Below are positions 1 to 7,490 of a stretch of DNA of 64,000 bases, piece by piece. Numbering within the stretch: position 1 is the stretch's first letter; each line of letters starts with the position of its first letter. Both the position numbers and the translations under genes were made by a program. The notes below the pieces were generated by a model. The model had not been told where the DNA came from and did no database searches. It worked only from the letters and a program-made list of their open reading frames with translations. The stretch lies in the NCBI GenBank assembly GCA_036270655.1, contig DATBCD010000012.1, positions 11,758 through 75,757 of the forward strand. Direction: 5' to 3'. Source of the stretch: VBCK01 sp036270655 (GTDB taxonomy: Bacteria > Pseudomonadota > Gammaproteobacteria > Burkholderiales > Burkholderiaceae_F).

Positions 1-1
1 G

Positions 2-1078
2 TTCCGGATGGTGGACGCGGGCGACAGCGCGCTGGCCGAAGACGAGCGCGTCGACCTGGGTCAGTGGAGGGCGCGCGGCGCCGACACGCTGGTCGTCGGT
101 TCCGTCTCGCAGCTGGCCGACGGACGATTCGATGTCCGCTTCCGCCTCTACGACAACGTGAAGAACTCGCAGCTCGACGGGCTGGGCTACGTGGCGCCGG
201 CCGCCGAGCTGCGCCTGACCGCGCACCGGATCGCCGACCGCATTTACGAGAAGCTCACCGGGGACAAGGGGGTCTTCGCGACCCGGATCGCCTACGTGGT
301 CGAGTTCAGCCGGACCTCGTACGAACTGCAGGTGGCGGACGCCGACGGCGCCAATTCCCAGACCGCGCTGCGCTCGCGCGAGCCGATCATCTCACCGGTC
401 TGGTCGCCCGACGGCGGGCTGCTCGCGTACGTCTCGTTCGAGACTCACAAGCCGGTTGTGTACGTGCATACGCTGGCGACCGGCACACGCCGCGCCGTGG
501 CCAATTTCAAGGGCAGCAACAGCGCTCCTGCGTTCTCGCCGGACGGCAAGAACCTGGCAGTCGTCCTGACGAAGGACGGCAACTCGGAGATCTACCTGAT
601 CGGAATCGATGGGACCAACCCGCGCCGTCTGACCGTCAACGATGCGATCGATACCGAGCCGTTCTTCTCCGCCGACGGCGCCTGGATCTACTTCACGTCA
701 GACCGCGGCGGCAGTCCGCAGATCTACCGGATGCCGGCCGCGGGCGGCGAGGCGCAGCGGATGACGTTCAATGGCGACTACAACATCAGTCCGCGCGTAA
801 GCCCCGACGGGAGGCTGCTGGCCTATGTGTCCCGGCGCAACGACCTGTTTCAGATCGAGGTTCTGGACATCGGCCTGGGACAGGAGCTTACGGTGACCGA
901 TACTGTCAAGGACGAGGCGCCGAGCTTTGCGCCCAATGGCCGTTTGCTACTCTACGCGACCGAAGTCGGGGGCCGCGAGATACTCGCGCTGGCATCGACC
1001 GACGGCCGGGCCCGGGCGAGGATCACCGGTCCCAGCGGCGAGATCCGGGAACCCTGCTGGGGACCCTTTGTGAAATGA
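2..1078 (+). CDS. tolB: TolB, periplasmic beta-propeller of the Tol-Pal system (5' end outside window)
   Basis: TolB is the periplasmic partner of Pal and takes part in outer-membrane constriction during division. The frame is open from the first bases of the window. The protein is about 75 residues shorter than usual TolB (about 430), so the signal peptide and the beginning of the N-terminal domain lie upstream. Repeated propeller motifs are visible (SPVWSPDG, SAPAFSPDGK, TEPFFSADG, ISPRVSPDG, APSFAPNG), and the end EIREPCWGPF is typical of the family. pal follows after 45 bp and cpoB after that, the standard tol-pal order; tolQRA would be expected upstream. Identification is firm, but the true start cannot be seen. 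Confidence 0.96.
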   Translation, partial: FRMVDAGDSALAEDERVDLGQWRARGADTLVVGSVSQLADGRFDVRFRLYDNVKNSQLDGLGYVAPAAELRLTAHRIADRIYEKLTGDKGVFATRIAYVVEFSRTSYELQVADADGANSQTALRSREPIISPVWSPDGGLLAYVSFETHKPVVYVHTLATGTRRAVANFKGSNSAPAFSPDGKNLAVVLTKDGNSEIYLIGIDGTNPRRLTVNDAIDTEPFFSADGAWIYFTSDRGGSPQIYRMPAAGGEAQRMTFNGDYNISPRVSPDGRLLAYVSRRNDLFQIEVLDIGLGQELTVTDTVKDEAPSFAPNGRLLLYATEVGGREILALASTDGRARARITGPSGEIREPCWGPFVK

Positions 1079-1123
1079 GCCGGCTTCTCGAGGCGGGCGG
1101 ACAAATCATTCAGGAGAATAACG

Positions 1124-1669
1124 ATGAGCTCGATGCGCGTTCTGTTCGTTGCCTCGGCCGCTGCACTCGCGATGGGCGGGTGTGCCAGCACGAAGCTGGA
1201 GGAAAAGCCCGCGCCGGTTGTCGAGCAGAGCAAAGCGACGCCCGCGCCCGCTCCGGCGCCCGCGCCCCCGCCTCCCGTCAAGAAGGTCGAGACGCCGCCG
1301 CCACCGGTGGTTGATCCGCTCAACGATCCGAACAGCATTCTGGCCAAGCGCAGCGTGTATTTCGATTTCGACAAGTCGCTGATCAAGGTCGAGTATCAGA
1401 CCGTGATCGAAGCGCATGGCCGCTACCTGGTCGAACATGCCACGCGCCAGGTCCGGATCGAAGGCAATTGCGACGAGCGCGGCGGCCGCGAATACAATCT
1501 GGCGCTGGGGCAGCGCCGCGCCGACGCGGTGCGTGAACGCATGGAGCTGGTGGGCGTAGTGGCGGCGCGCATCGAGACGATCAGCTTCGGGAAGGAAAAG
1601 CCCAAGGCGCTGGGGCACGACGAGGCGGCCTGGGCTGAGAACCGGCGTGCGGACATTGTTTATCGTTGA
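1124..1669 (+). CDS. pal: Peptidoglycan-associated lipoprotein Pal
   Basis: Pal anchors the outer membrane to peptidoglycan and binds TolB. The 181-residue product starts with a lipoprotein signal ending in the lipobox MGGC (Cys about residue 20). A Pro/Ala-rich linker follows to about residue 60. The rest is an OmpA-like domain with SVYFDFDKS, the peptidoglycan-contact region NCDERGGREYNLALGQRRA and the end ENRRADIVY. The start is supported by AGGAG at 1112-1116, seven bases before the ATG. The gene lies between tolB and cpoB and is probably co-transcribed with them. Confidence 0.97.
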   Translation: MSSMRVLFVASAAALAMGGCASTKLEEKPAPVVEQSKATPAPAPAPAPPPPVKKVETPPPPVVDPLNDPNSILAKRSVYFDFDKSLIKVEYQTVIEAHGRYLVEHATRQVRIEGNCDERGGREYNLALGQRRADAVRERMELVGVVAARIETISFGKEKPKALGHDEAAWAENRRADIVYR

Positions 1670-1706
1670 GACGCCCGGCACGCGCACGGGGTTGATGGCT
1701 TGAGCC

Positions 1707-2633
1707 ATGGCTGACGTTTTCGGTGCACTGCCCTCTCCCCCGCCCCTCTCCCGCAAGCGGGAGAGGGGAGTCCCTTCGCAGGCGCTCTCCGGCTTGCGGG
1801 AGAGGGGAGTCCCTTCGCAGGCGCTCTCCGGCAGGCGGGAGAGGGGAGCTCTTTTTCGGGCGCTGTGGCTGCTGCCGCTGCTGCTGAGCCTGGCGACCCC
1901 CTCGCAGGCGCTGTTCGGCGACGAGGAAGCGCGCAAGGCGATCGTCGATCTGCGCGATCAGGTCGCGCAACTGCAGAAGGACCACGCCGCGCGGATCGAT
2001 GAGCTGTCCCAGCGCCTCGACCGGATCGACGCGACGCTGCAGGCAATGCAGCGGGGCCAGTTGGAGGCCGGCGGTCAGTTCGATCAACTGCACCAGGATC
2101 TGGCCAAGCTGCGCGGCTTGATCGAGCAGGTGACCAACGATGTGGCCACGCTGCAGAAACGCAACCACGACCTGTACTCGGACCTGGACGCCCGCATCAA
2201 GAAACTCGAGCCGACCTCGGTCACGATCGACGGCAAGAGCGTTCAGGTCGATCGGGACGAGCAGGCCGCATACGAGTCCGCGATGTCATCGTTCAAGGCG
2301 AACGATTTCCGCACCGCGGTAGGAGCCCTTTCGGCTTTCCTGGCCCGCTATCCGCAGTCTCCCTACGCGTCGGCTGCGCAATTCTGGCTGGGGAGCTCGT
2401 ATTACGCGATCAAGGACTACAAGTCGGCCATCGCGGCGCAGCAGGCGTTGATCGACCACTTCCCCGATTCGCCCCGGGTTCCCGACGCACTGTTGAACAT
2501 CGCGTCCAACCAGATCGAATTGAACGACAAGAAGTCCGCGCGCGTCACGTTGAACAAGATTCTTACGGATTTCCCCGACTCCGACGCAGCCAAACTGGCC
2601 AAGGAGCGCTTGTCCTCCCTGGCCGTCAAATAA
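1707..2633 (+). CDS. cpoB: Cell division coordinator CpoB (YbgF) with a repeat-derived N-terminus
   Basis: CpoB is a periplasmic protein that links the Tol-Pal machine to peptidoglycan synthesis. After the signal region there is a coiled-coil stretch (about residues 75-160), followed by TPR-type repeats (YESAMSSFKANDFRTAVGAL, FWLGSSYYAIKDYKSAIAAQ) to the C-terminus. The start is unusual. ATG 1707 has only a weak ribosome site, and codons 9 to about 47 are read from copies of the genome's palindromic repeat. They give a basic segment with two 13-residue tandem units (VPSQALSG followed by LRERG or RRERG). The hydrophobic core LWLLPLLLSLATPSQA comes only after that. No in-frame ATG or GTG lies between the repeat and this core, so the repeat seems to be translated as an extended signal n-region. 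Function is secure; the exact start is less so. Confidence 0.88.
   Translation: MADVFGALPSPPPLSRKRERGVPSQALSGLRERGVPSQALSGRRERGALFRALWLLPLLLSLATPSQALFGDEEARKAIVDLRDQVAQLQKDHAARIDELSQRLDRIDATLQAMQRGQLEAGGQFDQLHQDLAKLRGLIEQVTNDVATLQKRNHDLYSDLDARIKKLEPTSVTIDGKSVQVDRDEQAAYESAMSSFKANDFRTAVGALSAFLARYPQSPYASAAQFWLGSSYYAIKDYKSAIAAQQALIDHFPDSPRVPDALLNIASNQIELNDKKSARVTLNKILTDFPDSDAAKLAKERLSSLAVK
1731..1848 (+). repeat. Palindromic REP-like repeat plus two 39-bp tandem units inside cpoB
   Basis: A full copy of the palindromic repeat (core CTCTCCCGCAAGCGGGAGAG) occupies about 1731-1770. It is followed by two 39-bp units at 1771-1809 and 1810-1848 that differ at very few positions. Since 39 bp is 13 codons, the cpoB frame stays open. 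The units contain a 22-bp stretch (1772-1793) that matches the native signal-cleavage region of cpoB (1898-1919) at 19 positions, in the same frame. Confidence 0.9.
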
Positions 2634-2654
2634 CTCAACCCAAGCGCGCGCGAT

Positions 2655-2683
2655 TTGACGGGACGTGCGGCACTTCGGATAAT
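2655..2683 (+). promoter_or_regulatory. Sigma-70 promoter for tRNA-Lys
   Basis: TTGACG at 2655-2660 and GATAAT at 2678-2683 are separated by exactly 17 bp. They lie about 58 bp before the mature tRNA, giving a short 5' leader that RNase P would remove. This is the clearest sigma-70 match I noticed in the window. Confidence 0.75.
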
Positions 2684-2740
2684 TCCAGGTTCCCCTGCGC
2701 CGGCAATCAGAAAATCACGGCAGCCGGACTCCTGCCCGAC

Positions 2741-2816
2741 GGGTCGTTAGCTCAGCCGGTAGAGCAGCGGACTTTTAATCCGTTGGTCGCAGGTTCGAAT
2801 CCTGCACGACCCACCA
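2741..2816 (+). tRNA. tRNA-Lys(TTT)
   Basis: A complete cloverleaf is readable. The acceptor arm GGGTCGT pairs with ACGACCC, the D-arm contains TAGCTCAGCCGGTAGAGCA, and the anticodon loop CTTTTAA has anticodon TTT at 2774-2776. The T-arm is CAGGTTCGAATCCTG and the CCA end is encoded. The gene follows cpoB, a position for tRNA-Lys that is also found in E. coli (tol-pal-ybgF-lysT). Confidence 0.97.
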
Positions 2817-2913
2817 AGCTTCTTGTCCAGGCGGCCTTGATGACCCCCGATCATGGCCGCCGTTCGGCAAATTCCACTTTCGCCTTAATGACTTAGATGC
2901 GGTAGCAACACCT

Positions 2914-2943
2914 TTGACATCGAATCGCATTGCATGCGATAAC
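2914..2943 (+). promoter_or_regulatory. Candidate promoter with palindrome before the Cache-HAMP gene
   Basis: TTGACA at 2914-2919 is followed after 17-18 bp by a weak -10 (CGATAA or GATAAC, 2937-2943). The spacer holds a perfect inverted repeat at 2924-2940 (ATCGCA and TGCGAT around a 5-bp centre), which could be an operator. The gene start is about 50 bp downstream. The palindrome is seen directly; its regulatory role is inferred. Confidence 0.5.
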
Positions 2944-2991
2944 GGGGGTCGGCTTCGTCTTTGACACACCCGACTAGACCCATTCGAACCC

Positions 2992-4077
2992 ATGCGCCGG
3001 TTTCTCCCCTCCTTGACGCTGTTCTGGCGGTTCTTCCTCGTCCTGCTGCTGGCCGCCATGCTGCCTTTGCTGGCTACCTGGTATTACGCCCGCGGCGTAA
3101 CCTCGGAGAACGCTGAACGCCTGGCCGAGGCGCGGCTGCGGGTCGAGGCCATGCAGATCGCGTCGCGCGCCGACGCCTGGCTGAATCTCAACTACGAAAC
3201 GCTGGCCGAGCATGCCGACACGATCGCGATGCGGTCGATGCTGCCCGAGTTGCAGCGGCCGGTGCTGATCGCGATCGCGAACCATCAGCCGTGGAGCCAG
3301 CTGGTGTTTACGGTCGGACTGGACGGCGTCTCGCTGGCGCGCTCCGACAGCCTCGCGCCGATCAACTATTCGGACCGCCCGTACTTCAAGACTGCCGTCT
3401 CCGGTCAGCCGCTCGGGCAGATCATCGCGATCAGCCGCACGACCAACCGTCCGGCCTGGATCATGGGCGTGCCGATCAAGGACGAGCAGGGCAAAGTGGT
3501 TGGCGTGTTGGCGAAAACCAACGGACTGAACGAGCTCACCGACCTGCTGGCCAGCACCCGGATCGGGGACACGGGGCGAGCGATCCTGCTGTTCCAGGAC
3601 GGCAAGCTGGCCGGGATGACGGGCGCCGTTTTCGACAAGGAACTGCGCGACTGGAAGGACAAAGAGGTATTCAAGGCCCGCGAGAACGTGCGCGGCGGTG
3701 TGCTTCGCTACGTCGATGACGGGCGGCCGACGATCGCGGTGCTTCAGCCGGTGCGCTTCGGGTGGCTGGTGGCGGTGCAGATGGACGAGGCCGAGGCGCT
3801 GCGGCCGGTCGCCGAAACCGACCGCACGATGGAGATCGTGCTGCTCGTGGCTGGGCTGCTGGCAGCAGGCTTTGCTGCGATCATTGCGCCAGGCCTTTCG
3901 CGGCCGCTGGTGCGTCTGACCACGATCGCCGAAGATATGAGCCGGGGTCGTTTCGACCATGAAATCCCCGGAACCGACCGCAATGATGAGATCGGGGCGC
4001 TGTCCAAAGCGATCGAGCGGATGACTCGAAGCCTGAGGCTGGCGATGGAGCGTTTGACCAAGGAAGGCGGGGGTTAG
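2992..4077 (+). CDS. Membrane sensor with periplasmic Cache and HAMP domains, no output domain
   Basis: The 361-residue product has an N-terminal membrane helix (about residues 12-30), a periplasmic Cache-type ligand-binding region (about 40-270, with YSDRPYFKTAVSGQPLGQII and AVLQPVRFGWLVAVQMD), a second helix (about 280-300, LLVAGLLAAGFAAIIAPGLS) and a HAMP domain (RPLVRLTTIAEDMSRGRFDH) with a short coil. It then stops at KEGGG. No methyl-accepting, kinase, GGDEF or phosphatase domain follows, although Cache-HAMP modules normally carry one. It may signal through a partner. The 215-residue DUF4388-like protein 36 bp downstream is the obvious candidate. The ligand is unknown. Confidence 0.85.
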   Translation: MRRFLPSLTLFWRFFLVLLLAAMLPLLATWYYARGVTSENAERLAEARLRVEAMQIASRADAWLNLNYETLAEHADTIAMRSMLPELQRPVLIAIANHQPWSQLVFTVGLDGVSLARSDSLAPINYSDRPYFKTAVSGQPLGQIIAISRTTNRPAWIMGVPIKDEQGKVVGVLAKTNGLNELTDLLASTRIGDTGRAILLFQDGKLAGMTGAVFDKELRDWKDKEVFKARENVRGGVLRYVDDGRPTIAVLQPVRFGWLVAVQMDEAEALRPVAETDRTMEIVLLVAGLLAAGFAAIIAPGLSRPLVRLTTIAEDMSRGRFDHEIPGTDRNDEIGALSKAIERMTRSLRLAMERLTKEGGG

Positions 4078-4113
4078 GCAGGCGGTTCGATTACCCAAGG
4101 AGGGTGGTCCATT

Positions 4114-4761
4114 ATGTCGCCGCTCGAGTTGTTGCTGCGTGTTCAAAGTCGGGATTCGACCGGACAGCTGTTTGTTGTCACCTACGACGGCCGGCAGATC
4201 AGGATCGGCGTCGAATCCGGACGCATCGTGCACCTGGGTTATGGTCCGCGCCGGGGCAAGGCGGCGGCGGAGCTTGCCTCGAACGCGGTTGCGAAGTCCG
4301 CGACCTTCCGTGCCGATCCGGAGGTGTTGCGGGACGACGACCTGCCGAACGAACGGGTGCTGCTGGGCCTGTTGTCGCGAATGCTCTCGGGCAGCAACGC
4401 GGACGCCTTATCGTCGGTGCTGTCGGGCGACGCCTTCGAGCCGGAAACGATTCAAAGCAACACCGGCGGCGGTATCCCGCTGGAGCCTGAACCCACAAGA
4501 CCAGGGGAGCTTCCGCGCACCCGGCCGGGCTTCGAAACGCGCAACATAATGCGCATGGCCAGCAACATTCCGCCAGCTCAGATTTCCCGCGTCAAAGCCA
4601 TCCTGCTCGAGTATGTCGGCCCGATGGCCGGGCTGCTGGTCGATGAAAAGCTCGCCGGTGGGGTCCCGAACCTGGACGCCCTGGTCGAGCGTCTCGCCCC
4701 GGAGATCGGCGACGCGAAGGACGCGCAGGCGTTTCGCGAAGCGGTTGCGCGCCTGAAATAG
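4114..4761 (+). CDS. DUF4388-like (PATAN-type) cytoplasmic protein
   Basis: This 215-residue protein has no signal peptide or membrane helix. The N-terminal 90 residues (LELLLRVQSRDSTGQLFV, IGVESGRIVHLGYGPRRGKA) resemble DUF4388/PATAN domains found in gliding, pilus and response-regulator proteins. A linker rich in Pro, Gly and Thr (about 120-150) leads to a C-terminal helical domain (ISRVKAILLEYVGPMAGLLV), which resembles small domains attached to bacterial protein kinases. The start is supported by AAGGAGG about 10 bases upstream. It is probably in an operon with the Cache-HAMP sensor and may relay its signal. The family assignment is by pattern only. Confidence 0.7.
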   Translation: MSPLELLLRVQSRDSTGQLFVVTYDGRQIRIGVESGRIVHLGYGPRRGKAAAELASNAVAKSATFRADPEVLRDDDLPNERVLLGLLSRMLSGSNADALSSVLSGDAFEPETIQSNTGGGIPLEPEPTRPGELPRTRPGFETRNIMRMASNIPPAQISRVKAILLEYVGPMAGLLVDEKLAGGVPNLDALVERLAPEIGDAKDAQAFREAVARLK

Positions 4762-4806
4762 CGGCGGCCGGATTCCGGTCGACGACCCCTTCTGGACTGA
4801 AATCGC

Positions 4807-4827
4807 AGCGGCCGGATTCCGGCCGCT
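4807..4827 (+). terminator. Perfect hairpin after the DUF4388-like gene
   Basis: Arms AGCGGCCGG and CCGGCCGCT surround a 3-base loop. A degenerate copy of the same segment lies just upstream (about 4761-4780), directly after the stop codon. There is no T-tract, so intrinsic termination is uncertain. Confidence 0.45.
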
Positions 4828-4856
4828 AATCCTGTGTTAGCGTTGCCGCCTTTGAA

Positions 4857-6497
4857 ATGAGGACGGCGGAAAACAGGATGATCCTGAGCACCAGCTTGTG
4901 TCGCTGCGCACTATTCGGATGCATCGCAGCACTGGCCTTGCAGCCGACCCGTGCTGACGTCAGCATGGACGACAAGCCGGCTTCTTCCAGCGAGAAGCCC
5001 GCGTCAGCCGAGAAGCCGTCCGGGCCGATGTGCCCGGGCGACGATCCGAAGGCCAAGGAGGTGCCGGAACCGAAGCCTGAGCAGGCGGTGACGCACCACC
5101 GCCTGACAATCGCAGGCTCGACAATCGACTATACCGCCAGCGCCGGCACGCTGATCCTTCGCAGCGCCGAAGACAAGCCGGTGGCCAGCGTCGGCTACAT
5201 CGCCTACGCGCAGACCGATGTGCACGATCAGGGGCGGCGGCCGTTGACTTTCGCATTCAACGGAGGACCGGGCTCCTCGTCGATCTGGCTGCACATCGGG
5301 GCGCTAGGCCCGCGCCGGATCGTGACGGTCGACGCCGCGCCCACTCCACCGGCGCCCTACGCGGTGGTCGACAACGAAGACAGCATTCTGGACCGCACCG
5401 ACCTGGTGATGATCGACCCGGTCGGAACCGGGATCAGCCGCGCGGTCTGCGGCCACAAGGACGAGGAGTTCTGGGGGGTTGATGCCGACGTCGACCAGAT
5501 TTCGCGCTTCATCGCGCAGTATGTGACCGATCAGCAGCGCTGGCGCTCGCCCAAGTTCCTGCTGGGCGAAAGTTACGGCACGACGCGCGCCGCCGGGGTG
5601 GTCGACGCGCTGCAGGAGCGCTGGTCGATGGCTTTCAACGGAGTGATTCTGGTGTCGGTCGCCACCGACATCGAGGCGCTGTTCGCGGTTCCCGGAAACG
5701 ATCGCCCCTACCCGCTTTACCTTCCCTCGTACGCGGCGGCCGCCTGGTACCACCATCAGATTCCCGGGTCGCGCGATTTGAAATCGTTGCTGGATGACGC
5801 CAGGGCCTTTGCGGTCGGACCTTATCTGTCCGCGCTGACCAGAGGCGACGCGCTGACCGACGAAGAGCGCGACCAGCTCGCTTCGCAACTGCACGATTTC
5901 ACGGGCCTGTCGCCGCAGTATCTGAAGGCGGCGCAATTCCGCGTGTCGGAGTCGATGTTTGCCAAGGAGCTGCTGGCGAGCAAGCAGCTGACGGTCGGCA
6001 GGCTCGATGCGCGCTTCACCGGGCCGACGATCGATCCGCTCGCCAAGGAGATGCACTACGACCCGCAGGGGAGCGCGATCTCGGCGGCCTTCGTTGCCGC
6101 GTTTCTCGATTACTACTACCGCGACCTGAACGCCGCGCGCGAACGGACCTACAAGCCCTTCAACTGGGAGATAGAGAAGCACTGGAAGTGGGAGCACAAG
6201 CCGCCGGTCGGCGATTACCCGCAGCCGTTCGCCAATACGACGCCGGATCTGGGCCACGCGATGACGCTGAACCCGGGGCTCAAGGCGCTCTTGCTGAACG
6301 GATACTTCGACCTGGCCACGCCGATCTTCGCGACCGAGTACACGGTCGCGCACCTGGGTCTGCCGGCGTCGCTGCGCGATCACGTGCAGATGAAGTACTA
6401 CGAGGCAGGGCACATGATGTACATCAACCCGCCATCGCTGCACCAGATGAAGTCGGACCTGGCCGCGTTCATCGACGCCGCCAGCCGGCACCCGTGA
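4857..6497 (+). CDS. Secreted S10 family serine carboxypeptidase
   Basis: This alpha/beta-hydrolase removes C-terminal residues from peptides. The 546-residue product has a signal peptide (hydrophobic about 13-30, cleavage near TRA). The family features are all present: the oxyanion region FNGGPGSSSIWLH (about 134-146), the nucleophile in GESYGTTRAAG (Ser239), Asp485 in GYFDLATP and His519 in YEAGHMMY. A Lys/Pro/Glu-rich linker (about 38-75) precedes the domain. Start 4857 gives a usual signal peptide, but ATG 4878 is an alternative; neither has a strong ribosome site. The gene is convergent with the amidotransferase at 6609. It probably feeds on periplasmic or extracellular peptides. Confidence 0.93.
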   Translation: MRTAENRMILSTSLCRCALFGCIAALALQPTRADVSMDDKPASSSEKPASAEKPSGPMCPGDDPKAKEVPEPKPEQAVTHHRLTIAGSTIDYTASAGTLILRSAEDKPVASVGYIAYAQTDVHDQGRRPLTFAFNGGPGSSSIWLHIGALGPRRIVTVDAAPTPPAPYAVVDNEDSILDRTDLVMIDPVGTGISRAVCGHKDEEFWGVDADVDQISRFIAQYVTDQQRWRSPKFLLGESYGTTRAAGVVDALQERWSMAFNGVILVSVATDIEALFAVPGNDRPYPLYLPSYAAAAWYHHQIPGSRDLKSLLDDARAFAVGPYLSALTRGDALTDEERDQLASQLHDFTGLSPQYLKAAQFRVSESMFAKELLASKQLTVGRLDARFTGPTIDPLAKEMHYDPQGSAISAAFVAAFLDYYYRDLNAARERTYKPFNWEIEKHWKWEHKPPVGDYPQPFANTTPDLGHAMTLNPGLKALLLNGYFDLATPIFATEYTVAHLGLPASLRDHVQMKYYEAGHMMYINPPSLHQMKSDLAAFIDAASRHP

Positions 6498-6574
6498 CCA
6501 TCCTGCTGTCCTACTGACTTCCTACTCCCCTCTCCCGCTCTCCTGCTCTTCCTTTACATTGGCTGGGGGAGCCA

Positions 6575-6599
6575 CGAGGGGGCCAGCCGAGCCCCCTCG
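6575..6599 (+). terminator. Hairpin between convergent genes
   Basis: Arms CGAGGGGGC and GCCCCCTCG form a perfect 9-bp stem around a 7-base loop, between the convergent carboxypeptidase and amidotransferase genes. It could act on both strands, although neither side has a clear T-tract. A degraded piece of the CTCTCCC repeat lies just upstream, at about 6526-6548. Confidence 0.5.
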
Positions 6600-6608
6600 T
6601 TCGGCCCA

Positions 6609-7319
6609 TCAAGTCGCGATCCGCTCGAGCCAGCGGTCGTAGATGTGCGCGGCGGTCTGCTGGCTGAGCGTCAGGAAAGAATCTGTCTCGGTCCGGATCG
6701 TCTCGGGCCGCTGAACCGCGGGCGAGCTCGCGTAGCGATCGATATCGGCCGACTCGGGCACCCGCAGCCATGATTCGATCTGGCCCCGGTCCATTTCGCA
6801 GTGGAACTGCACGCCGATGTGCAGGTGGCCTATCGCGAACGCCTGGTGGCGGCAGTAGTCGCCGGTCGCGATCAAGCGGGCGGTCGGTGGCACGCTGAAG
6901 GTTTCGTTGTGCCACTGGAACATCGGAAACGCCGCCCGGCCGAACCAGTGGCGCGCCAGCGGATCATCCTGGGCGTCGATCCGCGACCAACCGATTTCGG
7001 CGTACGGAGCCGCGCTGACCTGTCCACCCAGAGCGCGGCTCATCAGCTGGCCGCCCAGACAATGGCCGAACACCGGCACATTGGTCCGCAGCCCTTCCAG
7101 AATCAGCCGTTCGCCGTCGCGCAACGGGCCCCAGTGGTCGTTCGCGCTCATCGGGCCGCCCATCAGGCACAGGGCGCCGAACCCCTCGAGCGAGGCGGGC
7201 GCCATGTCGCCGTTGAAAAGCTCGAACACGCGCGCCGCCACGCCTCGCGCGCGCACATGCTCGCCGAAGAATCCCACCCCGTCGTGCTCGTAGTACTGCA
7301 GGATCGCAATCGGCTTCAC
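6609..7319 (-). CDS. Class I glutamine amidotransferase (GMP synthase-like domain protein)
   Basis: The 236-residue protein is a stand-alone class I amidotransferase. The nucleophile is Cys87 in VFGHCLGGQL, and the HxE pair is His173/Glu175 in VQFHCEMD. Relatives hydrolyse glutamine or gamma-glutamyl amides. The start is uncertain: no ATG is available near the domain, and GTG 7319 fits the usual beginning (KPIAILQYYEHDG), with a TTG 11 codons earlier as alternative. It is divergent from the TonB receptor gene. Because gamma-glutamyl hydrolysis is a step of the neighbouring putrescine pathway, a role there is possible, but PuuD at 22101 already provides it. The substrate is not known. Confidence 0.85.
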   Translation of the reverse strand: MKPIAILQYYEHDGVGFFGEHVRARGVAARVFELFNGDMAPASLEGFGALCLMGGPMSANDHWGPLRDGERLILEGLRTNVPVFGHCLGGQLMSRALGGQVSAAPYAEIGWSRIDAQDDPLARHWFGRAAFPMFQWHNETFSVPPTARLIATGDYCRHQAFAIGHLHIGVQFHCEMDRGQIESWLRVPESADIDRYASSPAVQRPETIRTETDSFLTLSQQTAAHIYDRWLERIAT

Positions 7320-7490
7320 AAAAAGCGGGACGGTGGGCTGGTCGAAGCTCAATGCTGACTCAAGGGGCGCGATGCTACCATCGCCGCGGCGGTACGGGTC
7401 TTGCTTCCGAGCGTTCCAAAGAGGCGCTGCGCGAGACCATCGGAGTTCGTGCACCTGTGGATAAGAACAAGGATGCACCAGGAGGGGGAA

